A stretch of DNA of 64,000 nt from Opitutia bacterium (GCA_016187945.1 JACPIT010000005.1:434001-498000), one strand, 5' to 3'. Numbered from the stretch's first letter, positions 1-8,614 are shown. Numbers and translations: made by a program. Notes: generated by a model from the letters alone, not told the origin.

Positions 1-237
1 GCGCTCGTCGGTCTCGCCGCCGGCTTTGGCGTCGCGGAAATGCATGTCGAGGCAGAAGCCGCAGCGGTTGAGCTGCGAGGCGCGCAGGCGGACGAGATCG
101 AGCAAGCCGCGGTCGAGGAGGTTGGCGGCAGGCGATTGCGAGATCGCCAGCATGGCTTCGAGCACTTCGGGCGCGCTGGTGTGCGAGGCGCGCGGCGTGA
201 TGACGTGGGGAGTTTCGGTGGAGGCGGTGGTTTTCAT
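1..237 (-). CDS. AhpD-like carboxymuconolactone decarboxylase family protein (3' end outside window)
   Basis: The first 79 residues are visible from an ATG at 235-237; the rest lies beyond the window edge. The segment reading LVRLRASQLNRCGFCLDMH carries the AhpD-like CxxC (C-G-F-C) followed by a histidine three residues on. That is the redox-active signature of alkylhydroperoxidase AhpD-type proteins, which reduce peroxides through a disulfide cycle. The family is usually a small cytosolic oligomer. The start is supported by the first in-frame ATG and by loss of coding character upstream. The exact subfamily cannot be set from a fragment. Confidence 0.8.
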   Translation of the reverse strand, partial: MKTTASTETPHVITPRASHTSAPEVLEAMLAISQSPAANLLDRGLLDLVRLRASQLNRCGFCLDMHFRDAKAGGETDER

Positions 238-360
238 GTCATCCACAGGACGAAGCAGCGCGGTGGTTTGTGACGGCGGTCGTGGATTTTTGTTTTTTTG
301 AACCGGAGGAAACGGAGGAGCTGAAAGCGCGAGCGCGGCAGCGGCGAGCAGTCGTGATTC

Positions 361-420
361 TTTGCGTCCTCTGTGTTTAGCGGATCGGAGTTTTGAACAC
401 AGAGGACACAGAGGTCGCAG
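361..420. repeat. Short intergenic palindrome of the 'acacagagg' type
   Basis: GTCCTCTGTGTT at 366-377 is the exact reverse complement of AACACAGAGGAC at 396-407. The right arm continues as near-tandem words (acacagagg, acacagagg, tcgcagagg). It belongs to the second palindrome class of this window, built from 9-10 bp word arrays. The rest of 238-448 shows no credible gene. Confidence 0.55.
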
Positions 421-448
421 AGGATCGGATTTGGCGGCGGAAACGAAA

Positions 449-471
449 AACGCCGGCGCGGGGCCGGCGTT
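449..471 (-). terminator. Rho-independent terminator of the glutaredoxin gene
   Basis: AACGCCGGC at 449-457 pairs with GCCGGCGTT at 463-471 around a 5-nt loop. Read on the minus strand the stem is followed by a run of T, 27 bp past the glutaredoxin stop codon. Confidence 0.7.
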
Positions 472-497
472 CGGGAAAGCGGGAGTTTTTCCTGAGC

Positions 498-833
498 TCA
501 GAAGAAGCGCACGGGCTTGGCTTGCATGCGGGCGTGCTCGTCGTCGGAGCAGCCGGCGTTGGTGTTCACGTCGACGGCGGCGTTGGTCGGCTTCACGATG
601 TCGTTTGCGAGCATGTAGTTTTCCACTTCCTCGCCTGAGATGTCGGCGAGCATGACGCCGTCGATTTCGACGCAGGGCGAGAGGGGCTGGCCGGATTTGC
701 GGACCATCTCCTCGTAGTTCGCGCGGATGTTGATGATGTCGATGTCCTCGAAGGGCAGGTTGTATTTGCGCATGATGGCGCGGACGCCGTTGGACCAGCC
801 GCAGTGGGGCTTCAGGTAAGCTTTGATCTTCAT
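498..833 (-). CDS. Monothiol-type glutaredoxin-like protein
   Basis: A 111-residue protein starting MKIKAYLKPHCGWSNG. The active-site motif is C-G-W-S, with only the N-terminal cysteine (residue 11), as in monothiol glutaredoxin-like proteins. The strand order and the later SPCVEIDG segment (the cis-proline loop) also fit the glutaredoxin fold. The likely role is thiol-disulfide exchange in the cytosol; the partner is unknown. Starts further upstream would add a poorly conserved 23-residue extension, so the ATG at 831-833 is preferred. No Shine-Dalgarno motif precedes it and the leader is C/T-rich. It is transcribed divergently from the DUF2891 gene and ends just before a clear terminator. 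Confidence 0.8.
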   Translation of the reverse strand: MKIKAYLKPHCGWSNGVRAIMRKYNLPFEDIDIINIRANYEEMVRKSGQPLSPCVEIDGVMLADISGEEVENYMLANDIVKPTNAAVDVNTNAGCSDDEHARMQAKPVRFF

Positions 834-881
834 CGTGGAGAGGTGAGAGGGAGCGTGTGTGGGTTCGGAGGCGGAATGTAG

Positions 882-1946
882 GTGGGGAGTTTTCTTCTTC
901 AACTGAAAGTTTTGGCGGCTACGGTGCGGAGCGTGTCAGCTCCCCTGCCCGCGCTCACTCCTGCCCAGGCCTCGGCGTTCGCGCGCCTCGCGCTCGACAA
1001 TGTCCGTCGCGAATTTCCGCACGCGCAACTGCATGTGTTGAGCGAGGCCGACGACGCGCGTCCGCCGCGGGCGTTGCATCCGGCGTTTTACGGGAGCTAC
1101 GACTGGCATTCGTGCGTGCACCAATTCTGGATGCTGGCGCGCCTGGCGCGGCTGTTTCCGCAACTGCCGGAGGCCCGCGCGATCGACGCGGTGCTGCGCG
1201 AGCATTTGACGGCGGGGAATCTCGAGGCGGAGACGGCGTATTTCACGGCGCCGGGGCGCGCGGCGTTCGAGCGGCCATACGGGTGGGCGTGGTTCTTGAA
1301 GCTCGAGCAGGAGGTGCGCGCCTACGATCCGGCGCTGGCGAAAAATCTCTCGCTGCTCACGGAAGTCATTCGCGACGGGTTCATGACTTACCTGAAGGCG
1401 CTGACGTATCCCGTGCGCCATGGCGTGCACGGCAACACGGCGGTCGCGACGGCGTTCGCGTTGAACTGGGCGCGCTCGGTCGACGACCAGGATTTGAAGC
1501 TCCTGTGCACGAGTCGCGCGGCAGCGTGGTTCGGGCATGATCGCGATTACCCGGCGCATCTCGAGCCGTCGGGCGAGGATTTCTTTTCGCCGGCGCTGGT
1601 GGAGGCGGGTTTGATGGGGCGCATCCTGCCGCAGGTGGCGTTCGTGGCGTGGTTCCACCGGTTTTTGCCGCAGCTCGCGGAGGGGAAGCCGGCGTCGCTA
1701 CTGCAACCGGCGGCGGTGAGCGATCCGGCCGACCCGCGGATCGGGCACTTGATCGGGCTGAACCTGAACCGCGCGTGGGTGTGGCGGCGGCTGGCGGATC
1801 TGTTGCCGAAGAGCGATCCGCTCGTGCCGGTCTGCGAGGCGGCGGCGGCGCGGCACTTCGAGACGGCGCTGCCGATGCTCGACCCGCACGATTTTCACCG
1901 CGCGCACTGGCTGGCGTCGTTCGCGGTGTATGCGTTGACGGAGTGA
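882..1946 (+). CDS. DUF2891 family protein
   Basis: About 340-354 residues with the features of the DUF2891 family: HPAFYGSYDWHSCVHQFWML near residue 70, and conserved GHDRDYPAHLEPSGEDFFSP in the centre. The many His, Trp and Asp residues and the all-helical look suggest an alpha/alpha-barrel fold like glycoside-processing enzymes, but no activity is established. No signal peptide is evident. The start is uncertain: in-frame GTG codons occur at 882, 924 and 933 and a TTG at 912. The family usually begins close to LTPAQASAFARLAL, which favours 933. It appears monocistronic. Confidence 0.75.
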   Translation: MGSFLLQLKVLAATVRSVSAPLPALTPAQASAFARLALDNVRREFPHAQLHVLSEADDARPPRALHPAFYGSYDWHSCVHQFWMLARLARLFPQLPEARAIDAVLREHLTAGNLEAETAYFTAPGRAAFERPYGWAWFLKLEQEVRAYDPALAKNLSLLTEVIRDGFMTYLKALTYPVRHGVHGNTAVATAFALNWARSVDDQDLKLLCTSRAAAWFGHDRDYPAHLEPSGEDFFSPALVEAGLMGRILPQVAFVAWFHRFLPQLAEGKPASLLQPAAVSDPADPRIGHLIGLNLNRAWVWRRLADLLPKSDPLVPVCEAAAARHFETALPMLDPHDFHRAHWLASFAVYALTE

Positions 1947-1971
1947 GCGCGAGAAACCCGAAGAACTGAAG

Positions 1972-1995
1972 GGCTGGAGGGCTGGAGGGCTGGAG
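1972..1995. repeat. 8-bp tandem repeat (ggctggag x3)
   Basis: Three perfect direct copies of ggctggag follow the DUF2891 stop. Related words (agggctg, gctgaag) recur in the 55385-55478 element, so this may be a decayed arm of that type. The rest of 1947-2134 shows no gene. Confidence 0.5.
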
Positions 1996-2134
1996 ACTCG
2001 GGCCAGATACGAGCGGCGTCCTATCCGCCAGACAGGCCGGGCACGCGAAGATGCGGTTTTCGTGGTCGCGCCGCTGTGCAGGCGAAGCTTTCGATTTGCC
2101 CGTCTTCAGCTCTTCCGTCTTTCAGTCTTTCTCC

Positions 2135-2488
2135 ATGACGACCGTCGTCCTCCTCGCTGTTTCGAACATTTTCATGACCTTCGCGTGGTATGGCCACTTG
2201 AAGTTTCTGCACGACAAGCCGCTTTGGGTGACCGTGGCGATTTCGTGGGGCATCGCGTTTTTCGAGTATTGCCTGATGGTGCCGGCGAACCGGCTCGGCT
2301 ACGGCAAGTTCACCGGTTACGAGCTGAAGATCATCCAGGAGGTGATCACGCTCGTGGTGTTTGTGGGTTTCGCGTCGCTCGTGCTCGGCGAGAAGCTGCG
2401 TTGGAATTACGCCGTGAGCCTCGGCCTGATCTTTCTGGCGGTGTATTTCGCCTTCGGCTTCAAGCCGGCGACGCCGCCGGCGAGCTGA
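2135..2488 (+). CDS. DMT-type small membrane protein, DUF486 family
   Basis: A 117-residue protein with four predicted membrane segments: the N-terminal MTTVVLLAVSNIFMTFAWYG, then VTVAISWGIAFFEYCLMVPAN, IIQEVITLVVFVGFASLVLG, and AVSLGLIFLAVYFAF. The FAWYGHLKF and PANRLGYGKFT motifs are typical of DUF486, a small-multidrug-resistance-like member of the drug/metabolite transporter superfamily. Substrate and transport activity are unknown. The ATG at 2135 is chosen because it places the first hydrophobic segment at the N-terminus; upstream sequence is not protein-like. A T-rich hairpin terminates it before recA. Confidence 0.8.
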   Translation: MTTVVLLAVSNIFMTFAWYGHLKFLHDKPLWVTVAISWGIAFFEYCLMVPANRLGYGKFTGYELKIIQEVITLVVFVGFASLVLGEKLRWNYAVSLGLIFLAVYFAFGFKPATPPAS

Positions 2489-2506
2489 GCGATTGCGCGC
2501 ACGACA

Positions 2507-2531
2507 CCACCTGATTTCAGGCGGTTTTTTT
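2507..2531 (+). terminator. Terminator after the DUF486 gene
   Basis: ccacctga and tcaggcgg form an 8-bp stem with one mismatch around a 2-nt loop, followed by seven T residues (2525-2531). Confidence 0.7.
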
Positions 2532-2575
2532 GCGACTCCGCGCTTGCCGCGTGTGGCGCGCTTCCGAAAGTCTCC

Positions 2576-2591
2576 TGACATACGGCTGTCA
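2576..2591. promoter_or_regulatory. Dyad TGACA-N6-TGTCA upstream of recA
   Basis: A perfect 5-bp inverted repeat with a 6-bp spacer, 41 bp before the recA start codon. Its position and symmetry fit an operator such as an SOS-repressor site. The match to any known LexA box is not established, so the assignment is a guess. Confidence 0.35.
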
Positions 2592-2632
2592 TCGTGACCC
2601 GATAGCCTCCGCCCCTCTCACCTACTCCCTCC

Positions 2633-3709
2633 ATGTCCAAAGCCGATAAGTCTCCCAAAGCCGAAACGAAACTCGCCCCGGCCGCCAACACCGCTCGCGA
2701 CAAGAATCTCGAGCTCGCCGTCTCCTCGATCACGAAGCAATTCGGCGAGGGCTCGATCATGCGCCTGGGCAGCAACACGAAGATGAAGGTCGAGACGCTC
2801 TCGACCGGCTCGCTCGCGATCGACCTCATGCTCGGCGTCGGCGGCCTGCCGAAGGGCCGCATCATCGAAATCTACGGACCGGAATCGTCCGGCAAAACCA
2901 CGTTCTGCTTGAGCGTCATCGCCGAAGCGCAGCGCCAGGGCGGCCTCGCGGCCTTCATCGATGTCGAGCACGCGCTCGACCCGAAATACGCGAAGGTCGT
3001 CGGAGTGAACCTCGACGATCTGCTCGTTTCACAACCCGACTCGGGCGAAGACGCGCTCAACATCATGGAGACGCTCATCCGCTCGAACTCGATCGACGTG
3101 ATCATCCTCGACTCCGTTGCCGCGCTCACGACCAAGGCCGAACTCGATGGCCAGATGGGCGACGCGACCGTCGGCGCACAGGCGCGCTTGATGTCGCAGG
3201 CCATGCGCCGGCTCACGGCGGTCGTCAGCAAGACGAACTGCATCTGCATTTTCACTAATCAGATTCGCGAGAAGATCGGTGTGATGTTCGGCAACCCCGA
3301 GACGACCTCGGGCGGTCGCGCGCTGAAGTTTTTCTCGTCCATCCGCCTCGACATCCGTCGCAAGGACCAGCTCAAGACGCCCGACGGCAAAGTCATCGGC
3401 AACCGCACCAAAATCAAGGTCGTGAAGAACAAGGTCGCCCCGCCGTTCACCGAGTGCGAATTCGACATCATGTATGACGAGGGCATCTCGGCGATGGGCT
3501 CGCTGCTCGACCTCGGACTCGAACACAAGGTGCTCGAAAAGAAGGGAGCGTGGATCGCGTTCAACGGCGAGCTCGTCGGCCAGGGCCGCGAAGCCGCAAA
3601 GGACGCGCTGAAGCAGAACCCGCAGCTCGCCGAGAAAATCAAGAGCACCATTCTCGAAAAAGCGCAGATCAAGCCGGGCGATCCGGCCGCCGGCGCGAAC
3701 GAAGAGTGA
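2633..3709 (+). CDS. recA: Recombinase RecA
   Basis: A 358-residue protein of standard RecA length. It forms ATP-dependent filaments on single-stranded DNA, catalyses strand exchange and stimulates LexA self-cleavage. Walker [10 protein letters not shown] lies at residues 82-90. The segments [30 protein letters not shown] (Walker B and loop L1) and [27 protein letters not shown] (loop L2) are all intact. The N-terminus is a Lys/Ala-rich tail; the C-terminal tail is short. The ATG follows a pyrimidine-rich leader with no Shine-Dalgarno motif. A terminator lies just upstream, so the gene has its own promoter, possibly controlled by the dyad at 2576-2591. Confidence 0.98.
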   Translation: MSKADKSPKAETKLAPAANTARDKNLELAVSSITKQFGEGSIMRLGSNTKMKVETLSTGSLAIDLMLGVGGLPKGRIIEIYGPESSGKTTFCLSVIAEAQRQGGLAAFIDVEHALDPKYAKVVGVNLDDLLVSQPDSGEDALNIMETLIRSNSIDVIILDSVAALTTKAELDGQMGDATVGAQARLMSQAMRRLTAVVSKTNCICIFTNQIREKIGVMFGNPETTSGGRALKFFSSIRLDIRRKDQLKTPDGKVIGNRTKIKVVKNKVAPPFTECEFDIMYDEGISAMGSLLDLGLEHKVLEKKGAWIAFNGELVGQGREAAKDALKQNPQLAEKIKSTILEKAQIKPGDPAAGANEE

Positions 3710-3746
3710 CGTTTCTTACGTTTTGAAACCCCGAGGCGTTGCGCCG

Positions 3747-4244
3747 ATGAGAGCGATCCGAAAGCTCGCGGCCGCAGCGCCTCTTTTGTTTTTTGCGGGC
3801 GTCGTTTTATTCGGTGGCGCAGGGTGTGCGGGCTTCCTCGCTCCCGCGGACAATGAGATTCGCGAGAGCCTCGAGCGGGTGCGGCGGGCGAAGCTAGCGC
3901 GCGCGGTCGACATGATCGATGAAGTCACGACGGCGGACTGGCGTTTCGTCAGCGGAGAGCGCACGCTCGATCGTGCCGCCTATCGTGCGTGGTTGAGCGA
4001 GCAACTGGCGCGATTTCCAGTGGAGTCGATCGCGACGAAGATCACGCGGATCGAAGTGCGCGGACGGTTTGCAGAGGTGTCGCTACGCCAAACTTTGGTG
4101 AGGACCGAGACTGATCCGGTCGGGGTGCCGGTGCGTTGGTGTCTGGTATCGGTCGAGAATCAGGAATGGGTGAAGACCGCGAACGGTTGGCGCATCACGC
4201 GCACGCAACAATGGCCGCAGGAGCGCACGCGATTGCAGAAGTGA
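3747..4244 (+). CDS. Putative lipoprotein with SnoaL/NTF2-like domain
   Basis: 165 residues. MRAIRKLAAAAPLLFF starts a signal peptide that ends in a lipobox-like G-G-A-G-C with the cysteine at residue 27. The remainder resembles an NTF2/SnoaL-like fold: an N-terminal helix pair, a VSGERTLDRAAYRAWLSEQ segment, then strands ending in W-R-I-T-R-T-Q-Q-W. Such domains bind small ligands or serve as scaffolds; no catalytic signature is recognisable. A TTG start 24 bp upstream would add eight residues, but the ATG gives a better signal peptide. It lies between recA and mnmE on the same strand. The function is unknown. Confidence 0.65.
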   Translation: MRAIRKLAAAAPLLFFAGVVLFGGAGCAGFLAPADNEIRESLERVRRAKLARAVDMIDEVTTADWRFVSGERTLDRAAYRAWLSEQLARFPVESIATKITRIEVRGRFAEVSLRQTLVRTETDPVGVPVRWCLVSVENQEWVKTANGWRITRTQQWPQERTRLQK

Positions 4245-4388
4245 TCGCGGGAGCCGAGTCGCACGGGCGAGTGGGCGAGCTGTGGGCGGAGCGTCGAGTT
4301 CTCGGTGGTAAGTCGGCCTCGGCGCGGGTGGGCGGGCGTGCACCGGTTTCCTTTTGCATCTCGGCGCGCGCTGTCTTTGGGTGGCGCG

Positions 4389-5741
4389 ATGGGTTCGCTC
4401 CACGACACGATTGCCGCTCTGGCGACGCCGGCTGGCACGGCGGCGATCGCGGTGCTGCGGGCGAGCGGGCCGGATGTTGCGTCACTGACGCAGGCGATTT
4501 TCGGCGAGTCGCCCACGCGGCGAATGGCGCGACACGCCGACTATCGCGATGGGCGCGGCGAATTGCTCGACGACGTGCTGTTCACTTTTTTTGCCGGCCC
4601 GAATTCCTACACGGGCGAGGACACGCTGGAGATTTCGTGTCACGGGAATCCGTTCATCGCGCAAAAAATTCTCGAGGATCTGCTGGCGCGGGGTTGTCGC
4701 GCGGCCGAGCCGGGAGAATTCACCAAACGGGCGTTCCTGAGTGGGCGGATCGATCTCAGCCAGGCGGAGGCGGTGATGGATTTGATTCATGCGCGAAGTG
4801 AGCGCGCGCTGGCAGCGGCGAACCGACAGTTGCGCGGTTCGTTGGGGCGGCGGATGGAGGAACTCGTCGCACTGCTTTTGAGAAATTTGGCGGAGATCGA
4901 GGCCTACATCGATTTTCCCGACGAGGATTTGCCGGCGGAGAATCGAGCCGCGCTCATTGACCGCCTGAAGGAATTGCGAGCCAAAACGCAGCGGCTGGCG
5001 GCGACGAACCACTACGGCCAAATTCTGCGGGACGGAATTCGGACAGTGATCATTGGCGAACCGAACGCGGGGAAAAGCAGCCTGCTGAATCGACTGGTGG
5101 GTCGCGAGCGAGCGTTGGTGAGTTCGGAGCCGGGAACGACGCGGGATTACATCGAGGAGACGATTTCGCTGGGGCAGCACGCGCTGCGGCTGGTGGATAC
5201 GGCTGGACTAAACCCGCAGGCGGGCATTCTCGAACGGCGCGGGATCGAAAAGACGCTCGAGCAGGCGGAGGACGCGGACATCTTTCTCTGGGTGATTGAT
5301 GCGACCGCAGGGAAGCTCCCGCCCCTGCCCGCTCCTCTGCGCGATCGCCTGTCGGCGGCGAACAGCGTCGTGGTTTTCAATAAGGTCGACGCGTGCCCAG
5401 AGTTTTGTCCGCCCAAGGTTTTCTCGAATGAAGTCGCGGTCTCGGCGCTGCGGGGTGACGGCGTTGAGGAGCTCGTCGCGGCACTCGAGGCGCGCGCGGA
5501 ATCTTTTCGGACGGATTTGGGTGAGGACTGGGTGGCAATCAACGCGCGGCACGCCTATGCGTTGAAGCGAGCCGAGGGCGCGCTCGAGGCCGCAATTGGC
5601 GGCCTCGTAGTCGGCCTTAGTAGTGAATTGGTGGCCAGCCATTTGCGAGATTCCCTAATTGCTTTGGGGGAGATCGCGGGACGCGTGGACAACGAGCGGA
5701 TACTGGACGTATTGTTTTCGAGCTTTTGCATCGGAAAATAG
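4389..5741 (+). CDS. mnmE: tRNA uridine-5-carboxymethylaminomethyl(34) synthesis GTPase MnmE
   Basis: 450 residues. With MnmG it installs the (carboxymethyl)aminomethyl group on wobble U34 of certain tRNAs. The N-terminal formyl-tetrahydrofolate-binding domain spans about 1-120 and includes NSYTGEDTLEISCHGNP. A helical domain follows, with an inserted G domain: G1 GEPNAGKS at 223-230, DTAG at 270-273 and NKVD in FNKVDA. The C-terminus is the invariant C-I-G-K. The ATG at 4389 matches the family start; an upstream in-frame start would add 28 unlikely residues. Eighteen bases separate it from mnmG, so the two are probably co-transcribed. Confidence 0.97.
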   Translation: MGSLHDTIAALATPAGTAAIAVLRASGPDVASLTQAIFGESPTRRMARHADYRDGRGELLDDVLFTFFAGPNSYTGEDTLEISCHGNPFIAQKILEDLLARGCRAAEPGEFTKRAFLSGRIDLSQAEAVMDLIHARSERALAAANRQLRGSLGRRMEELVALLLRNLAEIEAYIDFPDEDLPAENRAALIDRLKELRAKTQRLAATNHYGQILRDGIRTVIIGEPNAGKSSLLNRLVGRERALVSSEPGTTRDYIEETISLGQHALRLVDTAGLNPQAGILERRGIEKTLEQAEDADIFLWVIDATAGKLPPLPAPLRDRLSAANSVVVFNKVDACPEFCPPKVFSNEVAVSALRGDGVEELVAALEARAESFRTDLGEDWVAINARHAYALKRAEGALEAAIGGLVVGLSSELVASHLRDSLIALGEIAGRVDNERILDVLFSSFCIGK

Positions 5742-5759
5742 ATTTAATATCAAAATAAA

Positions 5760-7616
5760 ATGCCAGATCGGGTTTACGATGTCATCGTTTGTGGAGCGGG
5801 GCACGCTGGGGTTGAGGCGGCCTTGATTGCGGCTCGGCGTGGGGCCTCTACCCTGCTGTTGACCGGCAATATCGACACGATTGCCCAGATGAGCTGCAAT
5901 CCCGCAATCGGCGGTCAGGCGAAAGGGCAGCTCGTGCGCGAGATCGACGCGCTGGGCGGCGAGATGGCAATCAACACCGACGTCACCGGAATCCAGTTTC
6001 GTCTGCTGAACGAGTCGAAAGGGCCAGCCGTCCAATCGCCGCGGGCGCAATGTGACAAGAAGGCCTATCAATTTCGGATGAAGCACACGCTAGAGCTCCA
6101 GCCGAATCTGCGAATTTTTCAGGCGACGGTGACGGGACTGATTTTCGAGGTCGGCAAGGTTGTCGGCTGCCGCACGAATTTGGACATCGAGTTCCGCGGG
6201 CATGCGGTCGTGGTCACCACCGGCACTTTCCTGCGCGGCCTGATGCACGTTGGGCAAAATAAGAACGAAGGCGGGCGATTGGGCGATTTTAGCGCAAAGA
6301 CGCTCTCGGCGAGTCTGCTGGAGGCCGGCATCGAACTCCAGCGACTGAAGACCGGCACGCCGCCCCGCATCTTAGGGAGGAGTATTGATTTTTCGGTCCT
6401 CCAGGAACAGCGCGGGGATGAGCACCCTACCTTCTTCGCGTTTCACGACACGCGAGGAGACGCGGAGTTGTTCCACGTGGAACACCGGGGTGAGCGCCGT
6501 CTGGGCTGGAGGCCGGGTGCCGATCAGGTCTCCTGCTGGATTACTTACACGACCCCCGAATCGGCGGAGATTGTTCGGAGCAATCTCCATAAGTCGGCAA
6601 TGTATTCCGGTGAGATCGTTGGGACCGGCCCGCGCTATTGCCCGAGCATCGAGGACAAGTTCGTCCGATTCGCCGACAAGCCGCGCCATATGCTCTACCT
6701 GGAGCCGGAGGGGCGAAACACCAACGAATACTACATCAACGGGCTTTCCACGAGTCTGCCGCTGGATGTCCAAATTCGGCTCGTCCACAGCATACCCGGT
6801 CTGGAACACGCGGAATTGCTGCGGCCGGCTTACGCGGTGGAATATGACTTTGCCCCGCCGCAACAACTCCTCCCATCGCTGGAATCACGAAAGGTGGAGA
6901 ATCTATTCTTCGCGGGCCAGATCAACGGCACCTCGGGCTACGAGGAGGCAGCATGCCAAGGACTCATCGCTGGAATCAACGCGGTCGAGAAGGTGAGGGG
7001 CAATCCGCCTTTGATACTCGGCCGCCATGAAGCCTACAGCGGCGTGTTGATCGACGATTTGGTCACGAAGGGCACAAGCGAGCCCTACCGCATGTTCACG
7101 AGCCGAGCTGAATACCGGTTATTGCTCAACCACGGGAGCGCCGAATTGCGCCTGCTGGAGCACGCGAAAAATCTCAAATTATTGCCGGAAAGCCGTTTGA
7201 GGGCTATTACTACGAAACGTGCCGTGGTCGACCATTGGGTGGATTGGTTGGAGCAAAACCGCACCGAGGGTGGTCGTTGGGCGGATGTGATCCGCCGTCT
7301 GCCCGACGTGCCGCCCTTGCCTGTCGATCTCGAGGCCATCGATCCGGCAGTGCGTGGTGAGGTTCTCTACCGCGTCCGTTATCGTGGCTACCTGGAGCGG
7401 GAGATGCGGCAGGTCGAAAAGCTCAAGGACATCGACAACATCAATCTACCGGCCAGCATCGACTATCTGGCGATTCCGGGCCTGCGCCGCGAAAGTGCCC
7501 AGAAGCTCCAGCAGTTCCGGCCGGTCAATTTAGGCCAGGCGAGCCGCATTTCCGGTGTCAACCCGGCGGACATCAGCATTCTCATGGTTCGCATGGCGTC
7601 GAAGCGAGCGCGTTGA
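5760..7616 (+). CDS. mnmG: tRNA uridine-5-carboxymethylaminomethyl(34) synthesis enzyme MnmG
   Basis: 618 residues of the GidA/MnmG family, the FAD- and NADH-using partner of MnmE. The FAD-binding GAGHAG is at residues 12-17. The family segments MSCNPAIGGQAKGQLVREID, RYCPSIEDKFVRF, NGLSTSLP and a C-terminal helical domain are present. A family-variable loop near residues 237-242 (L-F-H-V-E-H) is encoded by a perfect parS-type palindrome at 6469-6484. The leader between mnmE and mnmG is strikingly AT-rich for this genome. The rsmG-parA-parB genes that often follow are absent here; a two-component system follows instead. Confidence 0.97.
   Translation: MPDRVYDVIVCGAGHAGVEAALIAARRGASTLLLTGNIDTIAQMSCNPAIGGQAKGQLVREIDALGGEMAINTDVTGIQFRLLNESKGPAVQSPRAQCDKKAYQFRMKHTLELQPNLRIFQATVTGLIFEVGKVVGCRTNLDIEFRGHAVVVTTGTFLRGLMHVGQNKNEGGRLGDFSAKTLSASLLEAGIELQRLKTGTPPRILGRSIDFSVLQEQRGDEHPTFFAFHDTRGDAELFHVEHRGERRLGWRPGADQVSCWITYTTPESAEIVRSNLHKSAMYSGEIVGTGPRYCPSIEDKFVRFADKPRHMLYLEPEGRNTNEYYINGLSTSLPLDVQIRLVHSIPGLEHAELLRPAYAVEYDFAPPQQLLPSLESRKVENLFFAGQINGTSGYEEAACQGLIAGINAVEKVRGNPPLILGRHEAYSGVLIDDLVTKGTSEPYRMFTSRAEYRLLLNHGSAELRLLEHAKNLKLLPESRLRAITTKRAVVDHWVDWLEQNRTEGGRWADVIRRLPDVPPLPVDLEAIDPAVRGEVLYRVRYRGYLEREMRQVEKLKDIDNINLPASIDYLAIPGLRRESAQKLQQFRPVNLGQASRISGVNPADISILMVRMASKRAR
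6469..6484. promoter_or_regulatory. parS-type ParB-binding site
   Basis: TGTTCCACGTGGAACA is a perfect 16-bp palindrome that fits the widely conserved bacterial parS consensus (TGTTNCACGTGNAACA). It lies inside mnmG, in a loop that varies between family members. Such sites cluster near replication origins, where ParB loads and spreads. No other perfect copy was found by eye in the window. Confidence 0.85.
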
Positions 7617-7620
7617 TTGC

Positions 7621-7648
7621 CCGCCGCGACATGCCACTGTCGCGGCGG
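7621..7648 (+). terminator. Strong hairpin after mnmG
   Basis: CCGCCGCGACA (7621-7631) and TGTCGCGGCGG (7638-7648) form a perfect 11-bp stem with a 6-nt loop, four bases past the mnmG stop. There is no T run, so it may stabilise the 3' end or act with Rho. The remaining 250 bp up to the response regulator contain no gene I can support. Confidence 0.55.
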
Positions 7649-7844
7649 ACATCGCCGATCTATCCCAGTGGCTTGCATGTGTGTCGTTTCCGATTTGCGC
7701 GAACCAAACCTGCGCGCGAATCGCGAGTCCCCATTCTACTCCCATTCGTCCGCTGCCCTAGCGCGCGATAGCAGCGACGCTCGTCGTCGGCCATGCCCCG
7801 CCACGCCGCGCCCGCCAAATGCCACTCGCGTTCCCGCTCGGCGA

Positions 7845-7868
7845 CGCTGTAACATTCAGGTGACAGCG
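7845..7868. promoter_or_regulatory. Dyad CGCTGT-N12-ACAGCG upstream of the response regulator
   Basis: A perfect 6-bp inverted repeat ends 47 bp before the start codon. The enclosed TGTAACATT and GGTGACA words faintly recall Pho-box half-sites, which would fit autoregulation by a PhoB-type protein. It is weak evidence. Confidence 0.3.
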
Positions 7869-7915
7869 CGGAATTCCTCTGGAGCGTTTCGCGTCCGTCA
7901 CAATACTCGTGCGCA

Positions 7916-8614
7916 ATGGAGAAAAAGAAGATTCTCGTGGTCGACGATGAGCCGGATGTCACCGAACTCGTGGCTTACAGCCTTCGCACGCGCGGCTTTC
8001 TGGTTGAAACGCTGAACGACGCGACGGCCAGCCTCGCCAAAGCCCGGCACTTTCACCCGGATATGGCAATTCTAGACATAATGATGCCGCACCTTACGGG
8101 CCTGCAAATCTGCCGCCTCTTCCGCAGCGATCCGAAGCTCGCGCGCGTGCCGGTCATTTTTCTCACCGCGAAAACCGAACCGCAGGACCGGATCGATGGC
8201 TTCGAGAGCGGCGCGGACGACTACCTCGCCAAGCCTTTCAGCCCGAAAGAACTCGTCCTCCGCGTCGAGGCCATGTTCCGCCGCCTCGCGCAGCCACCGC
8301 CCAGTTCCGCGCGCCTTCAGGTGGGCACGATCGTCCTAGACGGCGAAACGCATCGCGTGACCGTCGACGGCGCATCCATCGATCTCACGGCGACCGAATT
8401 CAAACTCCTCCGTCTGATGATGGAGCGACAGGGCCGCGTGCAAACCCGCGAGCACCTGCTCGTCAACGTCTGGAACTACTCCGCCGAAATCGAAACGCGC
8501 ACGGTCGACACGCACGTCCGCCGCCTCCGCGAAAAACTCGGCGCCGAGGCCGACTGGATTGAAACCATCCGCGGGGTGGGTTACCGCATCGCCGAGAAAA
8601 AAGTCTCGGCATGA
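7916..8614 (+). CDS. PhoB/OmpR-type response regulator
   Basis: 232 residues. The receiver domain (1-120) has the acidic pair D10/D11, phospho-acceptor D54 in A-I-L-D-I-M-M-P, T84 and K106. A winged-helix OmpR/PhoB DNA-binding domain follows, ending in the typical TVDTHVRRLREKLG and GVGYRI segments. It should bind DNA after phosphorylation by the histidine kinase encoded next, whose start overlaps this stop by 4 bp (ATGA). The pair looks like PhoB/PhoR, which senses phosphate limitation, but no pst or phoU gene is nearby, so the stimulus is unproven. Confidence 0.9.
   Translation: MEKKKILVVDDEPDVTELVAYSLRTRGFLVETLNDATASLAKARHFHPDMAILDIMMPHLTGLQICRLFRSDPKLARVPVIFLTAKTEPQDRIDGFESGADDYLAKPFSPKELVLRVEAMFRRLAQPPPSSARLQVGTIVLDGETHRVTVDGASIDLTATEFKLLRLMMERQGRVQTREHLLVNVWNYSAEIETRTVDTHVRRLREKLGAEADWIETIRGVGYRIAEKKVSA

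Noticed and set aside
236-250. DnaA-box-like tcatccaca and a possible replication origin
   Set aside because: One mismatch to the consensus, no second box, no AT-rich unwinding region and no dnaA gene nearby.
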